NCBI RefSeq assembly: GCF_004118975.1
Contig: NZ_CP035376.1
Location: 248,001-312,000 of the forward strand
Direction: 5' to 3'
Length of the DNA stretch: 64,000 nt
DNA from: Luteimonas sp. YGD11-2
GTDB lineage: Bacteria; Pseudomonadota; Gammaproteobacteria; Xanthomonadales; Xanthomonadaceae
Below, one piece after another: positions 62,558 to 64,000 of this stretch. A program made the position numbers and the translations under genes. How positions within the stretch are numbered: the first letter of the stretch is position 1; every line of letters begins with the position of its first letter. The notes beneath the pieces were generated by a model, which was given only the letters and a program-made list of their open reading frames with translations, was not told where the DNA came from and made no database searches.

Positions 62558-64000
62558 TCAGGCCGGGCACGCGAACGGCTTGCGCGGTGCGTCCACGCGA
62601 CCCTGCATGCGCTCGCTGACCGGCACCGCCGCGCCATGCAGCCGCCAGTCGTAGATCACGCTGAAGGCCAGCACGCGCGCCACGTACTCGCGCGTCTCGC
62701 GGTAGCTGATGGTCTCGATCCACAGGTCGGGGTCCATGCCCGGGCGCTGTTCCATCCAGCGTCGCGTCGGCGCGGGGCCGGCGTTGTAGGCGGCGATGGC
62801 GACATAGGGCAGGCCATAGCGCTCCTTCATCTCGCGCAGGTAGGCGGTGCCCAGGCGGATCGACACTGCCGCGTCGTAGAGGCTCTCCGCGCCGCCCCAG
62901 GGCTCGCCCAGGCGCCGCGCCACCGCCTGCCCGGTGGCGGGGATCACCTGCATCAGCCCGCGTGCATCGGCGGGCGAACGCGCGCGCGGGTTGAAGGTGC
63001 TCTCGGCGCGGATCTCGGCCGCGATCCACGCCGGGTCGAGGTTGTGGCGGCGCGCCTCTGCGCGGATCAGGTCGTCATGGTGCAGCGGGAAGCGCAGCGT
63101 GTAATAGCGGGTCTCCTCGGGCTGCCGGCCGAGCGAGAACACCGCGCGGTCGAACCAGCCGTGGTCCTGCGCCACCGCCACCGCGATGCGACGCTCGGCA
63201 TCGCTGAAGGTCTCCAGCGCGGCGTTCCATTCGCGCGTCGCCCAGCCGGGGCGGTCGGCGCCGAACAGCGCCATCGCGCGCACCATCTCCGGGCGGTTGG
63301 CGACGCGCGCGCGCGCGGCAGCGTCGGCAGGCAGTTCCAGGGGACACAGCGCATACGGTTGCCCCAGGCGGTCGGCGGCCAGGAAACCGTGGAAGGTGGC
63401 CTCGCCCGCGGCGCGCGTAAGCTGCGTGCGCGCGGCCTGCGCCTCGCCCAGCAATTCGTGCATGCGCCCGGCGAAATAGGTCCAGCGCGAATCATTGCGC
63501 TGCGTCGGCGGCATGCGCTGGATCGCGGCGAGCGCGGTCTTCCAGTCGGAGCGGGTGATCGCCTCGCGCACCTGCCATTCGTGCAGGCGCTCGTCGTAGG
63601 CGGCCATGGGTACTGCCGCGAGCCGTTCGGCCGAGCGCGGCAGGTAGGACGCGACCGTCCACAGCGCGATCTGGTGCAGCACGCGCCCGCGTTCGCTGTC
63701 GTCGAAACCCAGCGCCTGGGCGAGTGCGGGCAGTCGCGCTTCGGCGGCGTCCGGGTCCTCGCGCCCCAGCTTCGCCAGTCCGTGCGAAGCCACCAACCGG
63801 CTGCGTGGTGTCTTCGGCCACAGCAGCGCACGGTTGTGTGGCGCCTGTACGAAGGCGGCATAGTCCTCGGCCAGCGCACGTTCGCCCCCGGACAGCCCGG
63901 CTGCGGCGCTGCGCATCACCGCCGGGTTCCATTCCGCTGCGGCCAGTTCCAGCCGCTGCCAGCGCAGCGCGGGGGTCAGGCTGCCGCGCGTGGTGGCGGC
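62558..64000 (-). CDS. slt: soluble lytic murein transglycosylase Slt (N-terminus outside window)
   Basis: The frame is open to the window edge, so the start is missing; 480 residues are visible. Slt cleaves the glycan between MurNAc and GlcNAc with formation of anhydroMurNAc, the source of AmpG/AnmK substrates. The visible part has the superhelical helical-repeat U and L domains and the C-terminal lysozyme-like domain with the catalytic Glu in IAAEIRAESTFNPRARSPA, then DARGLMQVIPATGQAVA and YVAIAAYNAGPAPTRRWM. The last residues (RKPFACPA) are typical of a short Slt end. Confidence 0.93.
   Translation of the reverse strand, partial: AATTRGSLTPALRWQRLELAAAEWNPAVMRSAAAGLSGGERALAEDYAAFVQAPHNRALLWPKTPRSRLVASHGLAKLGREDPDAAEARLPALAQALGFDDSERGRVLHQIALWTVASYLPRSAERLAAVPMAAYDERLHEWQVREAITRSDWKTALAAIQRMPPTQRNDSRWTYFAGRMHELLGEAQAARTQLTRAAGEATFHGFLAADRLGQPYALCPLELPADAAARARVANRPEMVRAMALFGADRPGWATREWNAALETFSDAERRIAVAVAQDHGWFDRAVFSLGRQPEETRYYTLRFPLHHDDLIRAEARRHNLDPAWIAAEIRAESTFNPRARSPADARGLMQVIPATGQAVARRLGEPWGGAESLYDAAVSIRLGTAYLREMKERYGLPYVAIAAYNAGPAPTRRWMEQRPGMDPDLWIETISYRETREYVARVLAFSVIYDWRLHGAAVPVSERMQGRVDAPRKPFACPA

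Overview
The window is high-GC (roughly 70%) chromosomal DNA from a gammaproteobacterium. Gene content and order (tyrS next to an M23 peptidase and anmK, tsaD divergent from rpsU, a PutA without the N-terminal ribbon-helix-helix domain, an aa3 oxidase operon with ctaG, ctaE, surf1, ctaA and ctaB, and a chromosomal B3 metallo-beta-lactamase) point to the Xanthomonadaceae/Lysobacteraceae, in the Luteimonas/Lysobacter range. This is inferred from reading the proteins; no database search was run. No rRNA, tRNA or CRISPR array was seen.

Layout. 1-6.6 kb: peptidoglycan recycling (3' part of ampG, anmK, an M23 peptidase), a tyrS gene with an apparent 1-nt frameshift, and a ferritin-like gene. 6.6-15.7 kb: a complete clade I nitrous oxide reductase operon nosRZDFYL-apbE, with translational overlaps from nosD to nosL and a strong terminator, meeting a convergent gene for a lipid-anchored azurin that could donate electrons. 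16-28 kb: an M28 lipoprotein peptidase, a beta-solenoid-like repeat protein, gpmI-envC-S41 protease, small conserved genes, a rhomboid protease, a FadL-type porin and an AEC transporter. 28-40 kb: putA, divergent from a full aa3 cytochrome c oxidase and heme A assembly operon (coxB, ctaD, a 47-aa assembly protein, ctaG, ctaE, surf1, an SCO-like protein, ctaA, ctaB). 40-44 kb: a nuclease toxin/YezG-like immunity pair, and a Ku plus stand-alone LigD polymerase cassette for end joining. 44-54 kb: a remodelled macromolecular synthesis locus (dnaG, yihY, GNAT, yqeY, rpsU, divergent tsaD) and folate genes (folB, folK, a pteridine reductase). 54-64 kb: a MidA-like methyltransferase, a VanZ-like protein, an IS481-family insertion with a 6-bp target duplication, amgK, a DUF72 gene, a B3 beta-lactamase, an 817-bp non-coding block of mosaic repeats, cca and the 3' part of slt.

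How the parts relate. The nos operon, azurin and the aa3 oxidase operon form a copper-rich respiratory complement for switching between oxygen and N2O. AmpG, AnmK, AmgK, Slt, EnvC-like and M23 proteins form a cell-wall turnover and recycling theme. The least ordinary items are the nuclease/immunity pair with a 22-bp direct repeat at its junction, the repeat family shared by 27.0 kb and 60.5-61.1 kb, the Gln116-type B3 lactamase, the IS element whose transposase stop codon comes from the duplicated target, and the frameshifted tyrS.
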